Assembly (NCBI GenBank): GCA_015067845.1
Contig: SVLT01000001.1
Location: forward strand, 62,001-126,000
Origin: Oscillospiraceae bacterium
GTDB taxonomy: Bacteria > Bacillota > Clostridia > Oscillospirales > Oscillospiraceae
Reading direction: 5' to 3'
Length of the DNA stretch: 64,000 nucleotides
Shown here: piece after piece, positions 1 to 11,738 of the stretch
How the letters are laid out: each line of letters starts with the position of its first letter
Numbering within the stretch: position 1 is the stretch's first letter
Program-made: the position numbers and the translations under genes
The notes under the pieces: generated by a model
What the model saw: the letters and a program-made list of their open reading frames with translations, nothing else
Databases searched by the model: none
Told to the model about the DNA's origin: nothing

Positions 1-91
1 GGGTGGCTTCCACGCATTTGCGGATGATCATTGTGATAAATGCGTGTTTCAACGTAAAAATATCAAAATTGATGTTGATTTTATATTTCAT
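1..91 (-). CDS. ybeY: rRNA maturation endoribonuclease YbeY (N-terminus, partial)
   Basis: Only the first 30 codons are inside the window; the gene runs off the left edge. The ATG shares its A with the TAA stop of phoH (TAATG), so the two genes look translationally coupled. The visible peptide starts MKYKININFD and continues into a helix ending in RKCVEAT, similar to the first helix of YbeY proteins. The phoH-ybeY order is the usual Firmicutes arrangement. YbeY is a zinc-dependent enzyme acting in 16S rRNA 3'-end processing and ribosome quality control; its HxxxH motif would lie outside the window. The identification rests mainly on context. Confidence 0.6.
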   Translation of the reverse strand, partial: MKYKININFDIFTLKHAFITMIIRKCVEAT

Positions 92-1101
92 TATTTCTTC
101 CTCTGTGTATACCGTTTTTGCGGATTGGCTGTCTGTTCCTGCTTTTTGCTTGCCTTTTCATAGGCGTTGATGATCTGCTGCACCAGAGCATGACGCACAA
201 CATCCGCGCTGGTGAGCTGGCAAATGGCGATGTCCTTCACATCCTCCAAAACCCGAACCGCATCTTTCAGACCGGAAACCTTGTCATCCGGCAGGTCGAT
301 CTGGGTCACGTCACCGGTAATGACGATTTTCGAGCCAAAGCCCAGACGGGTCAGAAACATCTTCATCTGCTCCCGGGTGGTGTTCTGTGCCTCGTCCAGG
401 ATGATGAAGCTGTCATCCAGCGTGCGGCCTCTCATGTAGGCCAGGGGCGCGACTTCGATAGAGCCCCGTTCCTGGTACTTCTGGAAGGTTTCCGGGCCCA
501 GCATGTCGTACAGGGCATCATACAAGGGTCTCAGATAGGGATCGACCTTGTTTTGCAGGTCGCCGGGCAGGAAACCCAGACGTTCCCCGGCTTCCACTGC
601 CGGACGGGTCAAAATGATCCGGTTCACCGTCCGTTCCCGGAAAGCTGCAACAGCCGCGGCAACTGCCAGATAGGTCTTGCCGGTACCGGCAGGGCCCACG
701 CCAATAGTAATGGTATTTGCCTGAATGGCCTTCATATATTTCTGTTGGCCCACGGTCTTGGCCTTGATGGGTTTGCCCTTTGCGGTGATGCATACCACAT
801 CTTTTGCCATTTGGGACACCAGGGCATCATTACCCTCCTGCACCAAGGTGATGAGGTAACGAACCCGTTGCTCGTCAATGGTCTCCCCTCTCGCCGCCAG
901 GGACAGCAGACCCTCCAATGTCCGGGCCGCCTTATCAACGGATTCCGTATCACCGGAGAATTTCAATTCATTACCCCGGTTGACGATATTGACATTCAAG
1001 GCTTCTTCAATTCGCTTGATATTTTCATCGAAAGAGCCGAAGACCGCGATCAGGTCTTCCACACGCTCTACGCTGACGATTCGTTCTGTAGCTTGACTCA
1101 T
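91..1101 (-). CDS. phoH: PhoH family ATPase
   Basis: 336 residues from the ATG at 1101, whose ATGA overlaps the yqfD stop; an in-frame start further upstream lies inside yqfD and is less likely. The N-terminal third is a KH-like RNA-binding region (roughly residues 5-75). It is followed by a P-loop NTPase with Walker A GPAGTGKT at about 136-143 and a Walker B/DEAQ motif (IILDEAQNTT) at about 235. PhoH-type ATPases are linked to RNA metabolism and ribosome maturation, and sit between yqfD and ybeY in many Firmicutes. The conserved yqfC-yqfD-phoH-ybeY order here strongly supports the call. The exact biochemical role of PhoH is unsettled. Confidence 0.95.
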   Translation of the reverse strand: MSQATERIVSVERVEDLIAVFGSFDENIKRIEEALNVNIVNRGNELKFSGDTESVDKAARTLEGLLSLAARGETIDEQRVRYLITLVQEGNDALVSQMAKDVVCITAKGKPIKAKTVGQQKYMKAIQANTITIGVGPAGTGKTYLAVAAAVAAFRERTVNRIILTRPAVEAGERLGFLPGDLQNKVDPYLRPLYDALYDMLGPETFQKYQERGSIEVAPLAYMRGRTLDDSFIILDEAQNTTREQMKMFLTRLGFGSKIVITGDVTQIDLPDDKVSGLKDAVRVLEDVKDIAICQLTSADVVRHALVQQIINAYEKASKKQEQTANPQKRYTQRKK

Positions 1102-2279
1102 GGTGTTATGATCTCCTCCAACCGTTCCTGCCCGATCATCTCCAGGCATTCATATTTCCCACTCAGCAAGAAAGCGTCCTCCTGACGGGAAATATTAACA
1201 TCCGCATTTACGATCCTGCCGGCGATCATCTGACTGCTCAGATAGCTCTGTGCAATCTGCGGAAGCTCCGTATCTTCCAAATCTCCCACAGCGACTGATT
1301 CCCGGTCCTCGTAATAAATATAAGTCTCTGTGACGATGGCGATGGGCAAAATGAAGCCGCCCGGCAGCGTCACATAATTCTCCTCATACATTTTAACACA
1401 TCCGGTATCCAAAATTCCACTATCTTGTGAGAAATTTATTCGATTTTTTCCAATAATTATGCCCATTTTTTGGATTACTGCCACCTGTTCCCCCCTCTGG
1501 GCGGTAAAATGTGGCATAATGCAGGAAATTTCGTGATATGTCTGGGCGTAGACCTCACCCTGGGCACGCTCTGCCCGGATAGAAATGCCGCAGTCCGTAT
1601 AGCCAGATATCAGCACCTGTCCCGCCTTTACTGCCTGTCCTGTCTTACAGGCCGCTGAGCCGCCGGTGACGGTAATTTCCCGGACTACCCCATCCCGGGC
1701 GGCAACGATGCTGGTAACGCCGTGAAGTTGTGTTTTGTCATCGCTCCTTTGCCTTTCCCGGACGGAAATAGTCGCCACGCAACCGGCGGTATTGATCCCC
1801 ACCCACTCCAACTCCGGAATGGCGCTCAAAAGCTGATTCTTGACCCGTTCACTGCGGATCTCCTGCCGGAATGCACCAAATTCCAGACCACATTGTGCAG
1901 CCAGTTCCAAGATATACCGATCCGGAACGGCTGAATTTCCCTCCACTTTGAAGAAGAAAATCCGTGTAGGTATCAACACTGTCAACAAAATGATTGCTGT
2001 AATGCCACAGATCAAAACCGGCCGCTTCAAAAGGGAACGCAACTGCCAATGGATACCCGTTCGACCAATGATTTTCCATGTTTCCCCACGCTTTTCGATG
2101 ATTATCTTGACAGCTTTGACATGCTGCCTTTGAACCCGAAATGCACAGCACAATTCATCCTTAAATTGTACATGCTCCAATGGGATGCAGTGTTCATGGA
2201 GCGCACAGAGCATTCCCGCAATATCTGCTGAGGTGACCTCAATTGTAACCGCACCGTTAACCGACTTCCACAGATCCAT
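1098..2279 (-). CDS. yqfD: sporulation protein YqfD
   Basis: 393 residues. The N-terminal cytosolic part (1-85) is followed by one membrane segment at about 87-109 and a large extracytoplasmic domain with the family's VEGN (about 112-115) and EWVGI stretches. Length and layout match YqfD, a mother-cell sporulation membrane protein of unknown mechanism made under sigma-E in Bacillus. It lies 3 nt downstream of yqfC and overlaps phoH by 4 nt (ATGA), giving a yqfC-yqfD-phoH-ybeY operon. Confidence 0.92.
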   Translation of the reverse strand: MDLWKSVNGAVTIEVTSADIAGMLCALHEHCIPLEHVQFKDELCCAFRVQRQHVKAVKIIIEKRGETWKIIGRTGIHWQLRSLLKRPVLICGITAIILLTVLIPTRIFFFKVEGNSAVPDRYILELAAQCGLEFGAFRQEIRSERVKNQLLSAIPELEWVGINTAGCVATISVRERQRSDDKTQLHGVTSIVAARDGVVREITVTGGSAACKTGQAVKAGQVLISGYTDCGISIRAERAQGEVYAQTYHEISCIMPHFTAQRGEQVAVIQKMGIIIGKNRINFSQDSGILDTGCVKMYEENYVTLPGGFILPIAIVTETYIYYEDRESVAVGDLEDTELPQIAQSYLSSQMIAGRIVNADVNISRQEDAFLLSGKYECLEMIGQERLEEIITP

Positions 2280-2282
2280 ACC

Positions 2283-2558
2283 CTACCCCCGGCAAAGCTG
2301 AACCGTATCAATGTTTCCCGCAATGATCAGCTGTCCCTTGGTCATACGGGAAAGCTCCAATTTGCATCCGCATACACAAACGGAACCGAATTTTACTTTC
2401 ACACGGATGAGATTTTCTCCGTACTCCGTGACGCCCTTGTGGTTCTCGATCAGCACCCGGCTGTGGTCAATGATCTCCACCAACGGGCGTCCCGGGATCG
2501 GTTCGTCGGGCAGATCCGCCGCAAATGCCAGCTTATGTATCAAAGAATCAGACTTCAA
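2283..2558 (-). CDS. yqfC: YabP/YqfC family sporulation protein
   Basis: 91-residue beta-rich protein of the YabP/YqfC family (YENLIRVKVKFG-type core). Start ATG at 2558 is preceded by AAAGGAG. It is the first gene of the yqfC-yqfD-phoH-ybeY operon and is divergent from ylbJ. In Bacillus yqfC is a sigma-E gene of the mother cell. In the 84-nt divergent gap I could not fix a sigma-E promoter for this gene. Confidence 0.9.
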   Translation of the reverse strand: MKSDSLIHKLAFAADLPDEPIPGRPLVEIIDHSRVLIENHKGVTEYGENLIRVKVKFGSVCVCGCKLELSRMTKGQLIIAGNIDTVQLCRG

Positions 2559-2642
2559 TACTCATCACTCCTTTGGGAAAGCATATGAAGAAATGCGGAT
2601 GAAATTGCAATTTGCCGCATAGATTCTTTTGGGGTGATGTCT

Positions 2643-3662
2643 ATGAAAAAAAGAATTCTTACCGGGATCCTTGCCGGATTTGGCATATTGATGTTGATCA
2701 TTGACAGTCGCACAGCGATCAGCGGCGCGCAAAACGGGATTGAACTGTGCACTTACAGCGTAATTCCGTCACTATTTCCCTTTATCGTGTTGACGAGTAT
2801 TCTTTCCCCGGTCATCAGCGGCGGAAACAGCCGCTTATTGCGCCCACTGGGAAGGCTTCTGGGAATCCCATATGGCAGCGAGGGTCTGTTCTTAACCGGG
2901 ATTCTGGGCGGTTACCCCACCGGCGCGCTGGCAATACACCAAGCATGGCGGAACGGACAACTGTGCAGGGAGGATGCCCGGCGTATGCTGGCCTTTTGCA
3001 GCAATGCCGGACCGGCGTTTTTGTTTGGGATCCTTGGAACGCAATTTCCTCAATTCTGGATGCTTTGGGTTCTCTGGGGGATCCATATTCTCTCTGCCCT
3101 GTTAGTTGGTATGATGCTGCCGAGCAAGAACAATTTTGAAGCTTCCGCCCCTTCCCTAACAGCGCCCACCCTGACCCAGACTGTAAATAACGGCTCGATA
3201 ACTATGGGTCGTATCTGCGGCTGGATCGTGCTGTTTCGGGTGATTTTGGCCTTTTGCGACAGATGGTTTCTATGGCTTCTGCCAAATTTCGCCCAGGCCG
3301 GATTTTACGGTCTTCTGGAACTGGCAAACGGTTGCTGCGCATTGAATAGCGTTGCATCCGTGGGCGCGCGTTTCGTGCTATGCAGCGGTTTGCTTGCCTT
3401 TGGAGGTATTTGCGTAATGATGCAAACGGCATCCGTTACCGGAAAACTTGGTCTGGGCCTCTATCTGCCGGGGAAAATTCTGCAAGCGCTGTTCAGTATA
3501 CTGTTCAGTTACCTCATTCAGTTGATATGCTTTCCAAAGGTTGATCAGGCAGAAATATCCCCTGTCATCCTGATCATTGGAGTGATATTTGTGACTTTTC
3601 TTGCAATTATTCCTTGGAAAAGGAAAATTAGGGGTAGCGTTCCCCAATTATTTGGTGTATAA
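2643..3662 (+). CDS. ylbJ: sporulation integral membrane protein YlbJ
   Basis: 339 residues from the ATG at 2643. A GTG and an ATG lie 9 and 6 nt upstream in frame, but GGGGTGAT is then correctly spaced only for 2643. The protein is almost entirely hydrophobic, with about eight membrane segments, and carries the nucleoside-recognition/gate-type motif GGYPTGA with a downstream CSNAGPAF stretch, both typical of YlbJ. YlbJ is needed for spore cortex formation in Bacillus. CATAGATT at 2618-2625 resembles a mother-cell/forespore sigma -10 box, but no convincing -35 was found. Confidence 0.9.
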   Translation: MKKRILTGILAGFGILMLIIDSRTAISGAQNGIELCTYSVIPSLFPFIVLTSILSPVISGGNSRLLRPLGRLLGIPYGSEGLFLTGILGGYPTGALAIHQAWRNGQLCREDARRMLAFCSNAGPAFLFGILGTQFPQFWMLWVLWGIHILSALLVGMMLPSKNNFEASAPSLTAPTLTQTVNNGSITMGRICGWIVLFRVILAFCDRWFLWLLPNFAQAGFYGLLELANGCCALNSVASVGARFVLCSGLLAFGGICVMMQTASVTGKLGLGLYLPGKILQALFSILFSYLIQLICFPKVDQAEISPVILIIGVIFVTFLAIIPWKRKIRGSVPQLFGV

Positions 3663-3693
3663 TGCACTCATAATAAGAAAAGGAGGCAGTATT

Positions 3694-3903
3694 ATGCTGT
3701 TCCGCAAAAAAATTGAGAGATCCTGCGCATACTGCCAATACGGCACAGCTCTGGAAGAAGGATTGACCTTATGTACCAAACGGGGTGTTGTACCCTCTGA
3801 CAGAAAATGCCGAAAATTCTCCTATGATCCCATCAAGCGGATCCCCGTCAAGCCCAAGGCACCGGATTTTGCCAAGTACACTAACGAGGATTTCAGTCTA
3901 TAA
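3694..3903 (+). CDS. small cysteine-rich conserved protein
   Basis: 69 residues, with AAGGAGG seven nucleotides before the ATG. Four cysteines occur as C-x2-C near residue 11 (SCAYCQYG), then single Cys at about 25 and 36 (LCTKRG, RKCRKF), which suggests a small zinc-binding fold. The C-terminus is basic and proline-rich (YDPIKRIPVKPKAP). It lies 31 nt after ylbJ on the same strand and may be co-transcribed. I do not recognise a named family with certainty and assign no function. Confidence 0.75.
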   Translation: MLFRKKIERSCAYCQYGTALEEGLTLCTKRGVVPSDRKCRKFSYDPIKRIPVKPKAPDFAKYTNEDFSL

Positions 3904-3907
3904 CATA

Positions 3908-3937
3908 AAAACAGCGGAATTGCTTCCGCTGTTTTTT
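3908..3937. terminator. bidirectional rho-independent terminator
   Basis: A perfect stem AACAGCGGAA/TTCCGCTGTT with a T-run on plus (GTTTTTTATTT) and an A-run on the other side. It separates the plus-strand small Cys protein from the convergent MFS gene and can serve both. Confidence 0.85.
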
Positions 3938-3939
3938 AT

Positions 3940-5145
3940 TTATGAAAATATCTTCTTCCATGGACGGATGGAGCAAAGACAGATAGCTGTACCTGCAACA
4001 GCAATGGCAAACCAAGTCCAAAGTGTAAAGCTCCAGCCCAGCTCCTCGGACAGCCGTGCTGCACCGTAGGTAAAGCCGGCACTGCCAATGTAGGTACAGG
4101 CATTCAGAACGCCGGAGGCAGTGGAAACATTGCCAAAACGCTTAAAATAAGCCGGTACCATGGCGATCAGCATCAGGTTCACACCGTGCATGCAACCGGT
4201 AAGGGTTGCAGAAAACAGCACGGAAAGAAGCGCAACTCTGCCGGTAGTAAGCATCAATCCCAGCGCCGATACCGCACCTGCCGCAAAAATCAAAGCCGCA
4301 CAGGTAATGGGATTTGTGAAACGCTTGCGATGGAGTATATTAGCGCCCTGATAACACACGATGCTGAAGATCGGCAGTACCACACAGGTCAAAATGGATA
4401 CCGCATTGCTTAAATGATAGGTTTCCGCAATGTAGGACGGCATCCAGGTGGTGACACCATCCCGGAGCATGCCCATGAGGATGATCGCAACCATAACAAA
4501 CAGCATGACCGGTGCAAACAGAGGACTCTTGGTGCGTTCCTTTTTGGCATTGGTAACGATCGCCTGTTGCTCCTGAATTTCAGGGCAAAAACGATTCCAT
4601 GTGAAAATCATCACCAAAGCGCTGACTGCTGAGAAAATGAAAATGGATCGCCAGTTGGATATGCTGATCAGAACGGGGGCAATCAGATAAATGATGATGG
4701 TTCCTACGCTGCTACCCCAGGATACCTTAGTGGAGACATCCTTGTAGTCATCGTTGGATACCAGCACGGACATGAGCCGCACCATTGGCGGCCACATAAA
4801 GCTCTGGGCAAAGCCGTTGATGCACCATATAGCCAGCATCTGCCAAGGGTCGGCCGCAAGGATCATCAACAAATTCATGACGAGGGTAACACAAAGCCCA
4901 GCGGTGATCAATTTCTTGGGCGACAGCCTGTCCCCAATGATTCCGCTGATGATCTGACCGGCGCCATATGTAACAAAACTGCCGGTGACAGCCATGGACA
5001 GCAGGCTCTTGGAAAACCCGGTGTCCGTAACCGCTTCGGCGATCACCGCGCCGTAATTGATACGGGTCATGTAGCTGACCATATAGGTCGCAGCAAACAG
5101 TAGCGCTATTCCATTTACAGCTTTTCGGTCTGTAAGCCTATTCAA
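3940..5145 (-). CDS. MFS transporter, organophosphate-antiporter-like
   Basis: 401 residues if translation starts at the TTG at 5145. GGGAGG lies 8 nt before this TTG, and the TTG overlaps the TGA of the upstream phosphodiesterase gene (TTGA). The ATG 21 nt further up would place the start on the Shine-Dalgarno itself. Twelve membrane segments are expected. The N-terminus has YMTRINYG and the GDRLSPKK loop of major facilitator proteins; the overall pattern is closest to GlpT/UhpT-type sugar-phosphate and glycerol-phosphate carriers. The coupled phosphodiesterase suggests a phosphorylated product as substrate, but that is inference. Confidence 0.85.
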   Translation of the reverse strand: MNRLTDRKAVNGIALLFAATYMVSYMTRINYGAVIAEAVTDTGFSKSLLSMAVTGSFVTYGAGQIISGIIGDRLSPKKLITAGLCVTLVMNLLMILAADPWQMLAIWCINGFAQSFMWPPMVRLMSVLVSNDDYKDVSTKVSWGSSVGTIIIYLIAPVLISISNWRSIFIFSAVSALVMIFTWNRFCPEIQEQQAIVTNAKKERTKSPLFAPVMLFVMVAIILMGMLRDGVTTWMPSYIAETYHLSNAVSILTCVVLPIFSIVCYQGANILHRKRFTNPITCAALIFAAGAVSALGLMLTTGRVALLSVLFSATLTGCMHGVNLMLIAMVPAYFKRFGNVSTASGVLNACTYIGSAGFTYGAARLSEELGWSFTLWTWFAIAVAGTAICLCSIRPWKKIFS

Positions 5146-5906
5146 TACAGGCACCTCCCTTCCCACTCCTCATTGGGCTTAACTCCCAGCAAGGATGCGA
5201 TGGTAGGCGCAATATCCATAATGCTTACATTCTCCAGTTGTTTACCGGGGGTAAAATCAGGTCCCAAGGCAAACAGCGGAATTGTCATATCCTCCGGAAG
5301 ATCCGATCCGTGACCACGGTCATGTCCGCCATGGTCGGCTGTGATAATTACGGTATAATCCTCCGGAAGTCTTTCCAAAACGCTCTCGATGTGATCCCAG
5401 CAGTCCTGAACGGATTCCATATAGCCGTCGCTCATCCAGCCCTCCCGGTGACCCAGGGAATCCGGGGAAAACAGATAGAGAAATGTAAAGTCCGGATTAC
5501 CTTCGTGAATGTAATTCACAGCACCGTCACAAAGCAAAGTGAGCGTATCAGTATGGCTCAAACGGCCCGCGCGGCAGAATTGGGCGTAATACACTTTGCC
5601 GGGACGGTATATATCCCGGATTGGCTCCCAGCTGTAAAACATGGCGTTCATTTTACCGCTGTTATGGAGCACCTCGAAAAGGCCATCAATGGGCCGCACC
5701 TGAGGCGCATAGATATTTGTGGTCGTACCGTGGCGGTCGGGTGCCACGCTCAGAAACAAGGACATATGACAGGGCAAGGTGGCGGACGGATACACAGTTT
5801 GCGCATCCATGCACCATGCTGCCTTTTTCATCATTTCCTGCACCTGGGGTATTGTTTCCAGCTTATCGGGACGCATGCCGTCCACCAGAATCAATAGTAC
5901 TTTCAT
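5142..5906 (-). CDS. alkaline-phosphatase-superfamily phosphodiesterase/nucleotide pyrophosphatase
   Basis: 254 residues with no signal peptide, so probably cytoplasmic. It has the two-metal active site of the type I phosphodiesterase/nucleotide pyrophosphatase family: D9 (LVDGMRPD), nucleophile T43 (SATLPC), D149 and H153 (SPDSLGH), D191-H192 (TADHGG) and H199. It is shorter than many members (350-450) and lacks a long cap. Strong AAAGGAG before the ATG. It sits 16 nt after ligA and overlaps the transporter by 4 nt. The substrate cannot be read from sequence. Confidence 0.85.
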   Translation of the reverse strand: MKVLLILVDGMRPDKLETIPQVQEMMKKAAWCMDAQTVYPSATLPCHMSLFLSVAPDRHGTTTNIYAPQVRPIDGLFEVLHNSGKMNAMFYSWEPIRDIYRPGKVYYAQFCRAGRLSHTDTLTLLCDGAVNYIHEGNPDFTFLYLFSPDSLGHREGWMSDGYMESVQDCWDHIESVLERLPEDYTVIITADHGGHDRGHGSDLPEDMTIPLFALGPDFTPGKQLENVSIMDIAPTIASLLGVKPNEEWEGRCLY

Positions 5907-5922
5907 CTCTCTATACTCCTTT

Positions 5923-8521
<2,599 letters not shown>

Positions 8522-8562
8522 TACATCACCTCTTGGGAATATATGTCCGGGATGATGAAATA

Positions 8563-10962
8563 TTACAATTTTTTCATATGGACGGACGCCGTTTTCGCCA
8601 TAAGCTTCTTGGTACCGATCTGATCAAAGGCGATCTCCAACAGGGCATCACCACCCATTTTCATCACCGACAGTACCATTCCCCTGCCGAAGGCCGTATG
8701 GTTCACCATATCGCCCTTGCTCAGCTCCAGCGTTGGCTCAGAAGCCTGAGCCGGCGTCTTTGTGATGTACACATTCTTAGGCGCGCTCCACTGTTCAGCA
8801 GGACGGCGGAATGCGGTATCCGTAAAGCCAGACATCTGGGGTGCGGTGTAACCGCCTTTTCTTTCAATTTCGTCCTGGGGCAGCTCCCGCAGGAAACGGG
8901 ATGCCATGGACGCATTGGTGCGTCCGTAGAGCATTCTCTGCCGGGCATGGCTGATAGTAAGGGTCTTCTTCGCCCGGGTAATGGCCACATAGCAAAGTCT
9001 GCGCTCCTCTTCCATTTCCTCCATATCACCAATGGCCTTCATACCCGGAAACAGTCCGTCCTCAAAGCCAACCAGGAATACATGGGGGAATTCCAAGCCC
9101 TTGGACGAGTGCATGGTCATCATGACCGCTGCGTCGTCGCCGTCGTTGTATTCCTCAATATCCGTATATAGGGCGATTTCTTCCAAAAAGCCGGCCAGAG
9201 AGGGCGTTTCCGCATTCTCCACATAGGACAAAATGCTGGATTTCAATTCCCGGATGTTCTCCAACCGGGTCTTGTTCTCCTCGGTATCCTTCTTTTGGAG
9301 CATTTCCACATAGCCGGTGCGGATCATCAGCTCCTCATAGAAATCCGCAAGGCTCATCCCCTCGTCCAGTAGGGTTTCCAAGCCGTCGATCAAGGAAGCG
9401 AACGCGCCCAATTTCGGGGCGATCTTTTCTAAAGGCGCATACATTTTCGCGTTGGCAACGACCTCATACAGGGGCAGTCCCTCGGCAGTTGCCAAACGCT
9501 CGGCAACCTCCAAGGACTTCGCGCCAAGACCTCTTGGCGGATTATTGATGATCCGATTCAGCCGCAGATCATCAGATCGGTTATTGATGACGCACAAATA
9601 GGCCAGCATATCCTTGATTTCCGCCCGGTCGAAGAACCGCGTGCCGCCGATGACTCGGTACGGTATTCCGTTTCGCTTCAGCGCATATTCCAACGCATTG
9701 GACTGTGCATTGGTGCGGTACAAAATGGCATAATCCTTAAAGTTTTTGCCCTTCGATTTTTTAATGATCTGCCCGGCAACAAAACTGGCCTCAGCCCGTT
9801 CGTCCGTTGCTTCGTACACCGTCACCGGATCGCCGATGCCATTGGCAGTCCAAAGCCGCTTGCCTTTTCTGCCCCGGTTGTGTACGATCACGGAATTGGC
9901 GGCGTTGAGGATGGACTGGCTGGAACGGTAATTCTGCTCCAAGCGGATCACTCTTGCGCCACGGTACTGTTTCTCAAAATCCAAAATATTCTCGATGGTC
10001 GCACCGCGGAAGCGGTAAATACTCTGGTCATCATCGCCTACAACACAGATGTTTTCATACCCACCGGCAAGCAGGGATGTAAGCAGATATTGCAGGTGGT
10101 TCGTATCCTGATATTCGTCCACCAGAACATAGCGGAATTTCCGCTGATAATAGGCACGAATGTCCTCATTTTCCTGCAGGAGCTTGACAGTCAGCAAAAT
10201 GATATCGTCGAAATCGACTGCGTTATTCTCTTTCAGCTTTGTCTGATACTTTTTATAGGCCCGTGCAATGGGCATCAGGCGCATATCGCCGCTGTCCTGG
10301 GCCCGTTCCAACAGATCGTCCGGAGACACCATACGATCCTTTTCCTTACTGATCACACCAAGGAGGAATTTCGCAGGAAACGTCTTATCGTCCAGGCCCA
10401 TGTCCTTAACGATGTCCTTCATGATCCGTTCCGAGTCCGCCGTGTCATAGATGGTGAAGCTGCGGCTGTATCCCAGCCTTTCAATGTCCCGGCGCAGGAT
10501 CCGACAGCAGGCGGAATGGAAGGTCATGGCCCACACATCCTCCGCCTCCGGGCCCAGCATGGCTCCGAGACGGGCCTTTAACTCGTTGGCTGCTTTGTTG
10601 GTAAAGGTAATGGCAATGATGCTCCAGGGCACAGCCGGCCGCAAGGCACACAAATAGTCTGCGCGGCTGCGCTCAAAATCCGTGGCATTGGAAGACAGCG
10701 TCTCCAAAAAATCCACGTCCTCTTCTGTTACCGTGTCCGGCACTTCATTGATAGACGGGTCACTGCCTGCGCCGAAGCGGATGAGATTGGCAATACGGTG
10801 GATCAGCACCGTGGTCTTACCGCTTCCGGCGCCTGCAAGCAGCAAAAGCGGCCCCTCTGTGGTCAGAGCGGCTTCCTGCTGCATGGGATTTAAGTTTGAA
10901 AACTGCCCGGCAATGTAACGCCGCCGGGCAGTCAAAAATCGTTTCAAATACTCTTCGGTCAT
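8563..10962 (-). CDS. pcrA: ATP-dependent DNA helicase PcrA/UvrD family
   Basis: 799 residues from the ATG at 10962 (AAAGGTG upstream). Superfamily 1 motifs in order: Q motif NLNPMQQEAA, Walker A GAGSGKT at 44-50, TFTNKAA, DEYQDTN (motif II), DDDQSIYRFRGA (III), LEQNYRSSQ (IV), TMHSSKGLEF (V) and VAITRAK (VI). The C-terminal tail ends in a Tudor-like FGRGMVLSVMKMGG domain as in PcrA. An acidic insert of about 45 residues (roughly 60-105) follows motif I and is longer than in Bacillus PcrA. A 3'-5' translocase in repair and replication restart. Confidence 0.96.
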   Translation of the reverse strand: MTEEYLKRFLTARRRYIAGQFSNLNPMQQEAALTTEGPLLLLAGAGSGKTTVLIHRIANLIRFGAGSDPSINEVPDTVTEEDVDFLETLSSNATDFERSRADYLCALRPAVPWSIIAITFTNKAANELKARLGAMLGPEAEDVWAMTFHSACCRILRRDIERLGYSRSFTIYDTADSERIMKDIVKDMGLDDKTFPAKFLLGVISKEKDRMVSPDDLLERAQDSGDMRLMPIARAYKKYQTKLKENNAVDFDDIILLTVKLLQENEDIRAYYQRKFRYVLVDEYQDTNHLQYLLTSLLAGGYENICVVGDDDQSIYRFRGATIENILDFEKQYRGARVIRLEQNYRSSQSILNAANSVIVHNRGRKGKRLWTANGIGDPVTVYEATDERAEASFVAGQIIKKSKGKNFKDYAILYRTNAQSNALEYALKRNGIPYRVIGGTRFFDRAEIKDMLAYLCVINNRSDDLRLNRIINNPPRGLGAKSLEVAERLATAEGLPLYEVVANAKMYAPLEKIAPKLGAFASLIDGLETLLDEGMSLADFYEELMIRTGYVEMLQKKDTEENKTRLENIRELKSSILSYVENAETPSLAGFLEEIALYTDIEEYNDGDDAAVMMTMHSSKGLEFPHVFLVGFEDGLFPGMKAIGDMEEMEEERRLCYVAITRAKKTLTISHARQRMLYGRTNASMASRFLRELPQDEIERKGGYTAPQMSGFTDTAFRRPAEQWSAPKNVYITKTPAQASEPTLELSKGDMVNHTAFGRGMVLSVMKMGGDALLEIAFDQIGTKKLMAKTASVHMKKL

Positions 10963-10992
10963 AACTGCACCTTTATATCTTTGGATGCTATC

Positions 10993-11021
10993 ATTGTACC
11001 GCATTTTGGGCAAAAGGTAAA
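10993..11021 (-). promoter_or_regulatory. sigma-A-type promoter for pcrA
   Basis: Minus strand: TTTACC (11021-11016), 17-nt spacer, TACAAT (10998-10993), 30 nt before the pcrA start. The -35 is a partial match and the -10 is good. Confidence 0.6.
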
Positions 11022-11033
11022 GCAAAATTTGTC

Positions 11034-11738
11034 CTAATCCATAAAAATGCGCAAATTTGCAAGTGCCTTCTTTTCGATCCGTGACACCTGTACCTGACTG
11101 ACCTGCAAAACCTTTGCTACGCGCTCCTGGGTCAGGCCGTGAAAGTAACGCAATTGTATGACTATGCGCTCCCGTTCCGGCAGGTTGGAAATGGCCTGCT
11201 TCAAGGATATCTTCTCAACAAGGGACTCCTCTGTCTGGGTATCCGTTAGCACATCCTCCAGAGAGAACCCGTCCTCACCTGTTTCTCTTTGGATGGATTC
11301 CGTGGCAGCGGTTGCAGTCTCTGCCAAAGCGATTTCTTCCGGTGAGTAACCCGTCTTTTCCGATAGCTCTGTCACCGATGGCTCGCGCCCAAGGGAGTTT
11401 GTCAGGCTGCTTCGGGCCATTTTGATGGTCGCCGCTTGCTCCTTGATGGTGCGAGATACCTTCACAGCGCCGTCATCCCGCAAAAACCGTCGGATCTCAC
11501 CGGAAATTTTCGGCACGGCATAGGTGGAAAATTGAGTGCCATATTCCAGATCAAAGCCTTCCACCGCTTTCAAAAATCCGAGACACCCCAGTTGGTACAG
11601 GTCGTCCCCATCCACGCCACGGCCCAAAAACCGACGGGCAACCGACCAGATGAGACCGGAATTCTCCGTAACCAACGCCTCTGATGCCGCCCTGTCCCCT
11701 TGCTGGGCCAGACGGATCAAATCTTCCAACCTGCTCAT
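11034..11738 (-). CDS. sigF: RNA polymerase sporulation sigma factor SigF
   Basis: 234 residues. Region 2 contains DDLYQLGCLGFLKAVEGFD and the DNA-melting FSTYAVPKISGEIRRFLRDDG. Region 3 follows, and region 4 ends in the HTH ERVAKVLQVSQVQVSRIEKKAL. Third gene of the spoIIAA-spoIIAB-sigF operon, overlapping spoIIAB by 4 nt. Sigma-F is the first forespore-specific sigma factor and is held inactive by SpoIIAB until SpoIIAA is dephosphorylated. Gene order and overlap make the sigma-F assignment firm over sigma-G or sigma-B. Confidence 0.96.
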   Translation of the reverse strand: MSRLEDLIRLAQQGDRAASEALVTENSGLIWSVARRFLGRGVDGDDLYQLGCLGFLKAVEGFDLEYGTQFSTYAVPKISGEIRRFLRDDGAVKVSRTIKEQAATIKMARSSLTNSLGREPSVTELSEKTGYSPEEIALAETATAATESIQRETGEDGFSLEDVLTDTQTEESLVEKISLKQAISNLPERERIVIQLRYFHGLTQERVAKVLQVSQVQVSRIEKKALANLRIFMD

